Assembly (NCBI GenBank): GCA_946811185.2
Contig: OX328110.1
Location: 22,492,456 to 22,556,455, forward strand
Source: Hippopus hippopus
Taxonomy: Eukaryota; Mollusca; Bivalvia; Cardiida; Cardiidae
Length of the DNA stretch: 64,000 nt
Direction: 5' to 3'
The notes beneath the pieces are model-generated. The model saw nothing but the letters and a program-made list of their open reading frames with translations. It was not told the origin of the DNA and did not search any database. This document shows positions 1-10,580 of this stretch, in pieces. How positions within the stretch are numbered: position 1 is the first letter of the stretch; each line of letters begins with the position of its first letter. The translations under genes and the position numbers were made by a program.

Positions 1-180
1 GGTGGAAAGAGATAAAAGTGATAGAAACCAGTTATGTCATAAAGAAGGGGAGTAAAAGAAAAAAAAAAAACCCAGTAACGATTTTAACACCAAAAATACG
101 AGAAACTCGACCTCTTGTCTATGGCTGAAAATACAACCTACAGAAACACAGATTTTCATCTGATACGCCTGTCTAAAAAA

Positions 181-289
181 GAGGACGGTATAGATTCACG
201 ATCAGACTGCACGATCTGTGTCGTCTGATCTTATTCTATATCATCTGCAAAAGTTGCTGTTTGTGCCTATGGCGCAAAAGGGGTTTAAA
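181..289 (+). mobile_element. P2 MITE fragment (hairpin plus one end)
   Basis: P2 is a roughly 210-bp TTAA-flanked MITE, complete at 45932-46141. This piece keeps the GGACGGTATAGAT stem, the central TCAG-ACTGC hairpin, and a decayed version of the GGCGCTGAAAGGGTTAA end at about 269-289. The other terminus is not recognisable, so it is an old, truncated copy. Assignment rests on similarity to the copies at 25139 and 45932. Confidence 0.5.
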
Positions 290-369
290 AGTGTTTAAAA
301 AGGAGAATATTTCAACATTTCCTCTTTTTTTTTTAAAATTTTGTCTGAAGTAAAGGCAACAAAGCTTTT

Positions 370-603
370 TTAACTCTTTACCACACCACAAAAGTGTACG
401 CTTGTCGAAATGAAAGCATTAGGTCGTGACAAATTAGGTTGTGACTTAATTGGTGGAATTTGTCTTTGATAGAGTAGAAAACATCGCAAAAAAAAAAAAT
501 GAGAAACTGCTGGCCACCAGCATTTTCTCCTTTTTCCACAATGTTTTCGAAAGGCTTCTTTCTCAGATTCGCTAAAACTCAGGATTGTGTGGTAAAGGGT
601 TAA
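370..603 (+). mobile_element. P3 MITE, full length (TTAA-type, piggyBac-like ends)
   Basis: P3 is a 225-235-bp non-coding element. One end is TTAACCCTTTACCACAC, the other TTAAC(C/T)CTTTACCA followed by a CGACAAAATTTT motif. The centre is a hairpin built on AATGCTGG and CCAGCATT, flanked by complementary GGAGAAAA and TTTTCTCC. This copy starts TTAACTCTTTACCACAC and ends GTGTGGTAAAGGGTTAA. The central hairpin lies at about 506-535 and one arm carries a 12-A run. TTAA plus CCC termini are typical of the piggyBac superfamily. No transposase is encoded, so it would depend on one supplied in trans. Confidence 0.75.
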
Positions 604-1507
604 ATGTATGACTTCTCTGATATTGTAACGCTGTTGTTTAAGAACTTTAGACATTCATTATTATGATGTCCCGATTAAACCCTGTCATCAGAAAGTAACG
701 ACGGATTTGTGTTATCTTTATTTTGATGGGGAATTTCAGTTTTAAAGAAATAACATATTACTTTAAAAAAAAATCCACAGCATACATGTTGAAATTATAG
801 TTTATTTTCACTTCGAATCTATATTTCCTTTCTCAAAGTATATCAACTGTGCAAGTAAATTCATTTATGAACTACATGTAAGAATGTTGTAATTAGGAAT
901 ATTCAGATCGGGTATGCTCCGGGAGAATATCGCCGAGTAGTGGTGTGCAAATTCCAGGTATATGCTTTTAAATGTAAACATTTTTTTATCAAAATAATTT
1001 CCGTCATTTGATACTAAAACAAATGTCAAATGATTCGTTGAAACTAATTGTTGTATGTTTATTTACCCCTTGTTCAGAGTTTCTCATTAATTCTTAGCGA
1101 CGTTAAAGGACCGATAAGAATGTCCTAGACAAAATAAACATTTGTTACTGGCGGTGATTTGTCCTCGTCTCTAACCTCCATACAGTGATCGATCGTCAAG
1201 AGCGCTTGTGACAGGTGCAATCTACAGGAAATAGGGATCACGTGACATTGTCCAATGGGACTTGTATCTGGTTTTTTGCGGTTGTCTAATGTCTTATGGC
1301 TGTAGCACATCGAAATTGGGTTAATAAAGTCAAAGGATATGTCCCATCTGTGCACAGGATTTTGAATCACTTCAGAAACTGTTTTGAGCAGGCATTCGAT
1401 TGTTTTGCTCCCAGTTTTTCCAAACACAATCGAATTCTCTTCCTTCATTTATCCTACATTTCGGCCAAGGTATGAATTGGATCTTCAATATCTGGATCTG
1501 TTCTCAT
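604..1507. other. No supported feature
   Basis: AT-rich unique-looking sequence. An open frame on the minus strand at 1125-1448 (107 codons) has no recognisable domain and is within chance length, so it is not called as a gene. Confidence 0.5.
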
Positions 1508-1579
1508 GGAGTGCGCAGGCTGACATGGGTCGAAACTTTTTGCAGATGTATTAAGCCCCCTTGTAACAGAGCATAGCTT
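1508..1579 (-). mobile_element. T1 MITE, 3' fragment
   Basis: Only the hairpin-proximal end of T1 is present: one hairpin arm (GTGCGCAGGCTGACATGGG), then CTTTTTGCAGATG, TTAAGCCCCC and a decayed AACAGAGCATAGCTT end. The rest of the 262-bp element is missing. For a complete T1 see 50783-51044. Confidence 0.65.
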
Positions 1580-2090
1580 GTTTAGATAAATATATAATTA
1601 TATATAGATATATAAATTACGTAAAAAGATGTTACTTTTTAAGCTCAGAGAGCAAAAAATGTTTGGTAATTTTGGTAATTCCACTTGACGTCCGTGATGC
1701 CTATTCACTGACTTATTCACTACGTTCTAAATGCAATTCTGATCTTTAATACCAAGACAAGTTATGTGATTGTCTGGGCCAAAACGGCTTATCCTATCAA
1801 ATTAGAATTAATAGGTGAGCTCATGTTATCTATTGCATCTACACAATATATTTTGAAATAACTAGAAAAACATAAGAAGAAAAAGAGTGTGATACACGGG
1901 TCAGTAATATATAAAAAACATGTAATTATTTGATAAGGGAATTACATTGATTGCATCGCCTGTCTAGATGAAATCTGTGCAACTCAAGAGTTAGTGGAGA
2001 AGACCAAGTGAAATCGAAAGAAATAAAAGAACAATTAACAGAATATTCAACTCCCATGATGCTTTAGAAAATCTTGATGTATAACATTGT
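1580..2090. other. No supported feature
   Basis: AT-rich, with a short TA-rich run near 1590-1616. No gene or repeat family recognised. Confidence 0.45.
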
Positions 2091-2320
2091 TTAAACCCTT
2101 TAACAAACCATCCTGAGTTTTAACGACCCTGTGAAAGAGGCCCTTTGAAAACATTGTTGGAGAAGCAGAAAATGCTGGTAACCAGCATTTTCTCCTTTTC
2201 CTACAATGTTTTCTTTTTAAATAGAGACAAGTTCCATCATTTTTAGCCATCTCTGATTTTCCTCTGCAAATGCATTAAATTTGGACGAGTTTAAAATTGT
2301 GTCGTATTGTAAATAGTTAA
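2091..2320 (-). mobile_element. P3 MITE, full length
   Basis: It begins TTAAACCCTTTAACAAACC and ends in a decayed ACGACACAATTTT-type end (reverse sense) with terminal TTAA. The central palindrome, with AATGCTGG and CCAGCATT inside matching GAGAAAA and TTTTCTC arms, is at about 2168-2200. Length (230 bp) matches other P3 copies. Orientation is opposite to the copy at 370. Confidence 0.7.
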
Positions 2321-2860
2321 ATTGCAGTGTTTAATGACCACAATAGCGAAAAGGGGTTACAGTCGTAAAACTAAATTGCAAATGATTATAAAACACAGCC
2401 GGTCGATATACGATACCAAGAAACAATTTTTTTTTCTACTCTCCAAGAAATGCCTCTTGACACCTTTACAGACATGAGTTCATGCCAATTTGAGGAACAA
2501 ACCCAGAATTGTTTTGACGAGTGAGTGACAGCTAAACGTAGAAAAATTCCATTTTGTTCCTAAGGCTAACGATAAGAACTTGGGTCTTAATAATGAATAA
2601 CTTCTAAATAATATTGTGTATATTGAAGAGAAGAAATACACTTATGTGACGTTTGAAATTATGTAAATGCACGTAATTTTGATATAGAAGTAAACCAGCA
2701 AAATATACATATACTGTCCCTGTATTCTGTTTAAACAGCTGTTTTAATATTTATCAAAGAAATTAAAATGGTGTAATTTTCAAAGATTAAGCATTAGATA
2801 ACTAGAAAGTCGGTGAGAATACAAACAACAATCTTATTTGAAGGCCCAAGAAAGAACTGG
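2321..2860. other. No supported feature
   Basis: AT-rich, no repeat family or coding signal recognised. Confidence 0.45.
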
Positions 2861-3166
2861 GTGATTGTTTGTATGGTGTCTAACGCCGTTTTCAACATAT
2901 TTCATTGTATCGCGGCGGCCAGTGCACCTATTCATGCTTTATTAGACTTTTTTATCGGTACTTAACATAATATTCTTCCCCGTCCTCTGGCTGATTTCCC
3001 ATATAACCGTCGTCGAAACAATGATGAGCGGTGAGATAGGAATGAATTCTGTCGCTATGACTATCAAAAATCCTGGGAAAGAAATTGGCCGAGCTTGGGA
3101 TTCGAACAAACGACCTCCTGTTCTCAAGCCCCATACGCTACTGACTGCGCTACCGAGGCTCGGCCG
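2861..3166 (-). mobile_element. tRNA-derived SINE, full length
   Basis: Read on the minus strand, the element starts with a tRNA-like head at 3166. An A-box-like stretch (TAGCGCAGTCAGTAGCG) and a B-box-like stretch (TTCGAATCCC) would form an internal RNA polymerase III promoter. A conserved body follows (GATGACGGTT-type and AACGCCGTT blocks), then a short ATC-rich tail near 2861. Five other loci carry the same body (30197, 51479, 52094, 59107, 32220) and one carries a fragment (52818). It encodes no protein and would need a LINE partner, which is not in the window. It is a retroposed tRNA-like sequence, not a tRNA gene. Confidence 0.75.
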
Positions 3167-3191
3167 CCGAGAAAGATAGCTTATGTAAACA

Positions 3192-3262
3192 GAGTGGAAA
3201 AAAGAAAAAAATCTGGTGACCGGCCTGTTCTCTTTTTTCCCACACAATGTTTTCCAAGTTGT
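3192..3262. repeat. P3-like hairpin remnant
   Basis: The stretch GGTGACCGGCC within GTGGAAAAAAG and TTTTTTCCCACACAATG arms, followed by TTTTCCAAG, matches the P3 centre and one flank. Both termini are missing. It abuts the SINE head at 3166. Confidence 0.5.
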
Positions 3263-3738
3263 CAAATACATGTCCAAACATTTAAGTCATATTGCATTTG
3301 GACTAGTCTAAGATTTATAATGTGATCATGTACTGTATAGATATGGGTTTATTAAATACATCTCGTAGTTTAATTTCTTTTAGCTTCTTCTTGAACTTAG
3401 GTTTGTTTACTGAATATTACAGTAACACGTTTGGAGTGGCAAGTATTATTTTTTATGAAAACATGTTTATATGAAATACAGGGTCTGTATTTACCAGCCA
3501 ATCTTAAGAATATTCTTGGTCTTATTCTCAAGAACACAAAACCTGATTGGCTAACGCAACGATTAACCCGTTCCGCTAAGGTCTGTTAGGTGTCTCATCA
3601 GCACCGGGACTGCCGTGGCAAATTTTTTAACCGTCAAAAAATCTGGTAGGGCAACCCCGGCGATCACGGTCTGACAAGTTTGTTTTTCCCGTTCCTTTGC
3701 GTTGTATTACGTCAATCCCGTTTTGTCAAAGGTTGTCT
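3263..3738. other. No gene; one imperfect inverted repeat
   Basis: A loose inverted repeat, AGCCAATC near 3496 against GATTGGCT near 3544, encloses AAGAATATTCTT and TTCTCAAGAA. No family assigned. Confidence 0.35.
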
Positions 3739-3933
3739 GAAACGGGGCTGCAGTGGCTGCCGGGAACATAGTGTAAACGTAGAGTTCCCTCCACGACTTG
3801 TCACGGATACCGTGAGGTACCGTATAAATAGACTTAACTTGGCAAATTGAGAAAAAACGAACAAAATCTCACGGCATGCCACATTTCGGACAAACGGGGC
3901 TGCCGTGGCTGCCGGGAACATGGTGTAAGCGTA
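3739..3933. repeat. Spaced direct repeat, 42 bp twice, offset about 153 bp
   Basis: The block starting AACGGGGCTGC at about 3740 recurs at about 3892, and both continue GTGGCTGCCGGGAACAT and GTGTAA. They differ at only a few positions. The blocks are much more GC-rich than their surroundings. No open frame spans both convincingly. Confidence 0.7.
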
Positions 3934-4362
3934 TGGTTAAATGTATCAGACGAAATAAATGGACAAGTCGTATTTTATATGAACAACTACAAAAATACGG
4001 AAATTGGAACGAAATCTCTTTTGGCGTAATTGCAACATGGCTCTGCACACAATGAACTCAATTCCGAATTCATGTAATCCAGTTTGATCCCTTTTTAATA
4101 AAAAACCGAAATAGAAGAATTCCGATTATCAGTTTCATTCTGCTCCCAGCATGCACTGCTATCTAACATTGATATTAGATCGCTGTTGGTTTTCGCATGA
4201 AATCTTGTTCATTATCAGATATTTCAGAGGAAGGTGAAATAATTCTTCATTTCGTTTTGAGCTTTTTCCTGTTTTTGTCCCATTGCATCCAAGATTGTTC
4301 TGATACAAGACAGCAAAAGTTGTCTTAAGCGGTTTCGTTTCACTCAAATTGTGTAATATCGC
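3934..4362. other. No supported feature
   Basis: AT-rich with no recognised repeat. Short open frames here have chance length. Confidence 0.45.
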
Positions 4363-4592
4363 TTACCTTTTACTAAACGACAAAATCTTATACTTGTCCA
4401 AATTGAAAACATTTGCAGACGACAAAATGAATTTGACTAAAATATTAGAATTCGGTTCTGAAAGTGTAGAAAATATTGTGGGAAAGGAGAAAATGCTGGT
4501 TACTACTAGCATTTTATCCTTTTCTCATAATTATTTCAAATGTTTTCTTCTTTAGGGCCGTTAAAACTCGGGAATGTGTGGTAAAGGGTTAA
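4363..4592 (+). mobile_element. P3 MITE, full length
   Basis: The left end reads TTACCTTTTACTAAACGACA, then TTGTCCAAATTGAAAAC and TTTGCAGACGACAAA. The centre is GGAGAAAATGCTGG with a 3-bp interruption (TTACTAC) before the complementary arm at about 4506-4525. The right end is GTGTGGTAAAGGGTTAA. It preserves the P3 left half better than most copies. Confidence 0.75.
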
Positions 4593-6201
4593 GATATCCT
4601 TTCGAAAGTAGAAAAAAAAAAGAAATGGTGGAGAGAGAACTCAGAAACCAACAAACAAAGCCGTAGTAGAAAAGTTTTTTTTTTTTTAATTCTAATCCCG
4701 CAAAGTGCTCACAGGTATAATTATTGTTACTCTGATAGGCAGAAAACGCCACTGTGAATTTGTTTAGATGGATTAAAATCGAAGGAATAAAACGTCTGAA
4801 GTGATAAATATTTACAGAAACAATGTGGGCTGTTTCGAGAATGCGTATTACCAGACCATCCATCATAAATGTCTTTTTTTTATATCCGCTGATACAAATC
4901 GAGGTGAATGTTTTATTTCAATGCCGCTCAAAAATATGTCCCCTTCCTTCGCACAAAGATTTACAATTTGAAATCGCTGCCTTCTCTCCGCTCCATTTTG
5001 TGTGCTTTTATCAATTAAGTGTTAAACTGCTAGTCATTGCAGTTACCGTAGTTGCTTTTGCTGACGGTGTAGGTCAATAATAAATCTCACAGAAAGTACA
5101 GTCTCATCTCGGGTCTTCGTTGTCCGAAAACAGATGTTGAGCAGCAAATGTCCCACTTAAGTAAAATTTCTTACTATTTTATTGATTGAATCCATCTGTT
5201 GTACTGATCTGGCATTGTAATGAGTTCACCTTGTTTGAATACTCTATTTTGTAGAGGAGAGTGACGTTAAATAGTTTATATACATTGTAATACTGGACAA
5301 TCTTTTGATCAAGGCTCTGCGGAATCTAGCCTCCACGCTGTACTATTTTAACTAAGGAAACATAAAAACAAGTAAGTCGTCGCTGTGATATAACTGTTAA
5401 CAGCGGCGGCGTTTTCAAACAAAAACAAAAATTCGAAATGGCAGCTGCATAATTGCTTGTCGCATCGAAGGTTTAAATTTGTGTGGTTATAACTTTTACG
5501 TAAACACAACAGCACAACAATATAGGGCACTAAAGTCATTGAGGTGTTCTCGCAGGAGACTTGAGTGGCGATACTATCTTCCCGAAAAAGATAATCCACT
5601 TAAACGGTTCTTATCTGATTTTTTCCCGCGGTCCGCCTTCTCCTGGCGGCAGAAACGGATAAACCATGACTTATGAATTGTAGACGTTTTATTGCTCCAT
5701 ATAGATTATTTATAACAATTCAAATAAAATATTGCATGGTGTATGTAGATGTAGAATAATTAAAGTAATAGATATCTGCATGACGGAAAAAGCGGTCGTT
5801 TGGCAGGAATGATGCACTTTAGATAAAACAGGCTTTTAAAGCATTTTAGGGTGTGGGATCAACTTTCTTTAAGACTTATTTTCATGCGCAAAGTAAGAGA
5901 TCATAAAATTAGTAATAGTTAAAGAAGTTCTTTGTTTGGATGGAAATGTGTGTAAATTACTGATAAAAAACTACCCCCTCCAAATAAAAAAGTTGGAGGA
6001 ACGGTTTCTGTTCCATGATGACTCCTTCCTCCTATGTAAAATAAGGTTGTTGTCCTTGGAATGGAACTGGTTAATGGAGGCTTATCGTACAAGGTGGGTT
6101 GATCTCATCATTTAAAGTGTTATATTGTTTTTGTTAGACAGAAATGTAAATATACCATACAAGCCGTGGGGCTTGATGGATGTTTCTTTTTCATGGCGTA
6201 C
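4593..6201. other. No supported gene
   Basis: Contains A and T runs (4611-4622, 4675-4687) and a small hairpin at 5976-6000 (CCTCCAA / TTGGAGG). No transposon family or domain-bearing open frame is visible. Confidence 0.45.
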
Positions 6202-6404
6202 AACCCTTAAGCTGCTAAGTGCGAACCTTTTGCGGACAGTGTAGATCAAGATCAGACTGCACAGAACATGCAGTCTGATCTTGGATCTACACTTTCCAAC
6301 GAGGAGATATTTTTCCAGAAATAATACCTTTGAAATAGCAAAGTTTAGGTTTATATTATCGGCTTGAAAGTTTCATTTATCTTATTTAGCAGGTTAAGGG
6401 TTAA
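6202..6404 (+). mobile_element. P1 MITE, full length (TTAA-type, piggyBac-like ends)
   Basis: P1 is the commonest family here, about 200-215 bp. Left end: TTAACCCTT(A/T)GGCTGCTAA followed by GCGACTCACTGACC. Right end: TTTAGCAGGATAAGGGTTAA. The two ends form inverted repeats of about 18 bp. Near the left lies a perfect hairpin: GGACAGTGTAGATCAAGA, then 11-nt TCAGACTGCAC, a 5-nt loop, and the complementary arms. The right half is AT-rich with a GATAAGGAGATAT motif after the hairpin. This copy has a slightly damaged left end (ACAACCCTTAAGCTGCTAAG) and an intact right end. It is non-coding. Confidence 0.85.
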
Positions 6405-6432
6405 TAGAGATCAAAGTCCGGAAATCGTCGAA

Positions 6433-6620
6433 TTAACCTTAAGGCTGCTAAACGAGATTCTGTGTGCTATTGCAGAGAGTGTAGATTAAGATCAGACCTC
6501 ATGAAACGTGCGATCTGATCATAGCTGTAAACTTTACGATACGGTGAGATTGTTCCGATGACAAGAACTCTGAAGTCGCAATATTTGCATTTTTACTTTT
6601 GACTATCTTTTTTTAAAGAT
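6433..6620 (+). mobile_element. P1 MITE, decayed
   Basis: The left end TTAACCTTAAGGCTGCTAAA is good. The hairpin is mutated (AGATCAGACCTC and CGATCTGATCATAG) and the right end is not recognisable, so the end coordinate is approximate. It lies 28 bp after another P1 in the same orientation. Confidence 0.65.
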
Positions 6621-6725
6621 ATTTCTTGTTTTCAATGGATTGTATTTTCAAACGTCGAAAGAGGCCGAACTTGTTCAATTGGCGCCGAAATAAGTGACTG
6701 TTAAAGCCGGTCTTATCTTAGGTCT

Positions 6726-6951
6726 ATACCACTTAGTCGCCATTCTTCCGGCAAAATTTTTGACTTATCCAAATTGGAAGTATTTGTAAACGACGACATA
6801 AACATTGGATTTTGTTTGTGGAAGGGAGGCAAATATTGCGGAAAAGGAGACAATGGTGGTTACCAGCAATTTCTCCTTGTCTCACAATCTTTTTTTACAA
6901 ACCTTCTTTCTCAAGGTCGTGAAAACTCGAGTTTATGTGGTAAAGGGTTAA
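6726..6951 (+). mobile_element. P3 MITE, full length
   Basis: Left part: ACCACTTAGTCGCC then TTATCCAAATTGGAAG. Centre: GGAGACAATGGTGG opposing CCAGCAATTTCTCC. Right end: TATGTGGTAAAGGGTTAA. It is diverged but collinear with the copy at 4363. Confidence 0.7.
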
Positions 6952-7689
6952 ACCATCACCAGAAGGTCTATACACTTGCAGTGGAATTGTGTATGTACAA
7001 AAAGGTGGCGAAAAGACACGAATTCATTTATGACAGAGAATAAATTAACTCATCTCTTCCTTAGAAAGATATTGAAAGCATGCTTGGTGATATTGTCGTT
7101 AAGAGGAGAAATGGTTTGATGCATTATTTTACGAAAAAAAATTGCATGAGGGAATGTGCGGCTGGCACATGATCACTGTGGCATATGACTGGTTTGAAGG
7201 GTAGCAAATGAAATAAACTTATACGTATACGATATAGAAGAAAAATAAACGGATACATTGCCTGGCGTTTTATGCGTCTTGTCCCACTTCTCCCATCTAG
7301 TCTTAAATTTGTTACGATTGAATTTTTTTTTTTATACAATCTAATATTTTTCCAAGCCATGCTTGAGCCAGTTACTATGCTCTTGCCGTAGAAATGACCA
7401 ATGTTAAACTATTGCATATTACTGTGAGTTTACAGATTTAACCAACTTTTAGATCAGCTTTATTACTGAAATTTTAAAATTTCAATAAATCTTTCGGCAA
7501 TGCTTACGAAATATCTCATGTTTTTTTTTAACTATTAAATCGTCTTTCGAGCCAAAAGTTGATAACTTTGTACGAAGTGTATGATCTAGTGCTAAACTGT
7601 CCGCTACTCGAGTCAAAACAACCTTGAACTTGCAATATACAGGTCTTTAATTTACTGACTTTAAGGGGTCGGTTTCCTTTTTCGAGGCT
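6952..7689. other. No supported feature
   Basis: AT-rich with T and A runs. No repeat family or plausible exon recognised. Confidence 0.4.
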
Positions 7690-7917
7690 CGGCCCTTTTC
7701 CAACCTACATATTTTAGGCCTTTCCAAGTTGAAAGTATCTGCACAAGAAAATTCAGAAATTAAAGCAATGAGTTGAAGTTTTCTGATTTAATAGAAAACA
7801 GAGTGGGAAAATGAGACAGTGCTGGTTACCAGCATTTTCTCCTTTTCCCACTATATTTTCAACAGCTTATTTTCTTCTTGGTCATTGAAAGCCGAGAATG
7901 TTTAGTAAAGAATAAAC
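7690..7917 (+). mobile_element. P3 MITE, decayed ends
   Basis: TTTCCAAGTTGAAAGTATCTG on the left, then the hairpin CAGTGCTGG / CCAGCATT at 7819-7840 with flanking AATGAGA and TCTCCTTTTCCCAC, then a right end decayed to TTTAGTAAAGAATAAAC. Ends are approximate. Confidence 0.6.
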
Positions 7918-8860
7918 AGGCACGTCATTGTAAATGAGAACCAGTTTGGAGCCCATAGTCTGATTCAATGAAGGCAGAGAACTCGACTGCAGTCATAATG
8001 GTGCCATTAAATTTGCATCTGTTTCTGGAATTTGGTAGTTAACTGCATTTTGATATCAAAACTGCTGGGTCTCTTTTCACACATCTAGAATGTATTCCTT
8101 TTTAATAGGGAAAGTGTTATTGTATTTACAATGGTTTATAGAAACTGTAATTCTAAAATGAAGATAGCTGTACCAGAGATTTTTTTTATCTTATCTTAAG
8201 ACAAAAAAAAAAAAGCTTGCTTTCAGTAAACTTCCCTTCCATTACTTGTCACTTTTATTTCTTAGTGGTATGAACCAAATAGTCTGTGTTGTACGAAGTA
8301 AAATCTTATCATAAAAGTATTTTAGCAAAGTTACGGGGTAGTTCAATTTCTATGCGTTTTCTATTTGTAAAAGGTTTAGTAGACTTAAGGATACTGCGTA
8401 CTGTAAGCCGAAGTGTTTTGTTTGCTTGCCGTATAAGGAAACGACTGCCTTTTGTTTTCATCATTCCGAGACGAGTTGCTGGACATGTTTTTCTTTTCCA
8501 ACATTGCTAAAAAATCTAATATAATTCTAAATTATGTAAAAGAAAACCTCCAGTTTGTTTGGCTGACGGGAAATGCCTCACCCAGTCCAAGAGGGTAAAC
8601 TTTGCAACAAAGAGTTTAATCGCTGAATATGGATTTGCAATATTGTACTTAACATTTTGTGGAACGCATTCAAGCTTCACGAAATGATGTAGGTAGACCT
8701 TGTGCTGGTATTTACGACCATAGATGTATTTTCCTATCTGGGATTGTCTATATTCTCGGCGTTTATCTCAATTGTAACATGACCCTTAATACCTCGTTAC
8801 CAAACAAAAACACTGATAAACCACAATTGATTGTTACTCAAATGAGGTAATTTGCCTTTT
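7918..8860. other. No supported feature
   Basis: No recognised repeats. A 74-codon open frame at 8286-8510 has no domain I recognise and chance length. Confidence 0.4.
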
Positions 8861-8995
8861 TGTAGAAAATACTGTCAGGAAAAAGGAGGAAATCATGGTC
8901 ACTAGCATTTTCTCTGTGTCCAACAATGGTTTCCAAAGTTTTTTTCCCCTTAGGTTCGTTAAAACACGGGTCTTTCAACAAAGAAAGAATGCGAA
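8861..8995 (+). mobile_element. P3 MITE, right half only
   Basis: Keeps a degenerate central hairpin (TCATGGTCACTAGCATTTTC) and AATGGTTTCCAAAG, then GGTTCGTTAAAACACGGG. The left half and the terminal TTAA are gone. Confidence 0.5.
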
Positions 8996-10138
8996 TAATT
9001 TGAAGGTGTAAATGATGATGTAATTTTGTAATAGACTGAAATAATAAGTTCGACAGCCATAGGGAGGCGTTTGTGTGCTTGGCAATATCATTAGCTTCAC
9101 CCCTCCCTATTTGTGGTACGGTTCAGGATGAAATAAATGGTGTTTATGATTTGCAATAAATGTTTACAGCTTTTCTTGTTAACGTGTGTATTACAAAGCC
9201 CGAACTCGTAAACCCCATTTCGTTGATACGTGTTTCGTTCTGAAAACATAAATATATCATAGGTACGCCCTCTTTTTTCTCCTATTGTGTAGTGTTATGA
9301 GAAAAAATAAACTATAGTTGCTTTTGCGGTCAGTGCAGATCAAGATAACACTGCTTAGAACCTGTAAGCTTATCTTAAATTATTTTGATCCAAAAGGTTT
9401 GAAAATCGAAGATCGTAGTACTCCTTGCGAACCAAATATCTAAATTTTAACATACTCAGTTGCAAAGGGTTTCAATTTTTTTGAATTAAAAAAGAAAAAG
9501 ACTTTAAAGGCGTTTTAGCGAGTTATTTCTAGCGCAGAGAATTTCGTGAAATTTGACACAGAAACACTTCAAAGTATGTTTTTTCAATATGCAAAGAGAT
9601 AATCAGACGTTGCCAGATGAACCAAAAAGTTCTGAGCCCACGAAGAACATAACCCTTTTTTCAAATCACACAAAAACCCACAATTGCAGCATACGTCAGA
9701 ATTTTGTGATTAAAATCTGTAATTTCAGTCATATCATGTTCTCTGTGTTTTAAATTCATAGTGAACCAATGGATCCTCTGACTTTGATGAAAAATTAACA
9801 GATATTTCAAATTAATGATACGCTATCTATGTTTCAATAAAACCCTGAGCCTACAAAATGCTTATTTTATCACAGAAAATCAGGACATTATTTGACCCTC
9901 AAAAAATTCTAGCGCAAAGACTTTTCTCATTTTTCTCAGAAATATACATGATTATATCCTTTATCAAAAAATGCAAAAAAAAGATAGGTTGCCAGGCTAC
10001 TTTTCCCAATATTCGAACTCAATTACCTCCCTTGGAACAAAGAAAGTGACACTAAACACCCAAGATTTTAAATTACTTTGTAAGATGTATTATTTGTAGT
10101 ACTAAATCATGTTTTTTTCACAATAAAGATTGTACTGT
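8996..10138. other. No gene; one decayed P1-like hairpin
   Basis: At about 9325-9400, TTTTGCGGTCAGTGCAGATC and a partial complementary arm suggest an ancient P1 copy. The remainder shows no recognisable feature. Confidence 0.4.
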
Positions 10139-10363
10139 GTCAACCCTTTCCTTGATATAGTCTCGATTTAACATTGTTAATGGACGGCTTTGGAAAACAT
10201 TTTGGTAAAAGGGGTAATTGTTTATTACAAGCAATTGTGCCTTTCCTCACAACCTTTTCTGCACAAACGGTTCTTTTAGTCTCATTTAAACCTTGTTTAA
10301 TTTGTCGTCTGCAGCTTATTTCAATTTTGAAGTTTCAATTTAATTCATTTAGGAAAGGGTTAA
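10139..10363 (-). mobile_element. P3 MITE, full length, diverged
   Basis: Terminal inverted repeats CAACCCTTTCCT and AGGAAAGGGTTAA are clear. Inside, AATTGTTTATTACAAGCAATT forms the central palindrome, and GTCGTCTGCAGCTTATTTC is the reverse-sense P3 arm. Its hairpin stem sequence differs from other P3 copies, so it may be a subfamily. Confidence 0.6.
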
Positions 10364-10513
10364 TACCAAATACATGTGGTATATTTTAATAGATGGGAGA
10401 ATGGAAGAACAATACAAGTAGAACTGTCCAGGAATTACTCAAAGGCATAGATTACTTACGAACCTTATAGCAAAATGAATCAAACGATCCTGATTTCTAT
10501 CAATACCCAGGAA

Positions 10514-10580
10514 AGAGGGTTTGAAAACGTTGAAAAGGAGAAAATCCTTGTAATTTTCTCTTTTTACCTCACTAAACTTA
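10514..10580. repeat. P3-like central hairpin remnant
   Basis: GAAAACGTTGAAAAGGAGAA opposed by TTTTCTCTTTTTACC resembles the P3 centre. No termini remain. Confidence 0.4.

Noticed and set aside
1125..1448. 107-codon minus-strand open frame with mixed residue composition
   Set aside because: Looks somewhat protein-like but no family is recognised, there is no neighbouring exon, and length is within chance.
2942..3277. 111-codon minus-strand open frame
   Set aside because: It lies mostly within a tRNA-derived SINE; similar frames at 52102 and 59172 arise from the same repeat.
5976..6000. Rho-independent-like hairpin CCTCCAA / TTGGAGG
   Set aside because: The context is not bacterial and there is no gene upstream; treated as a chance hairpin.
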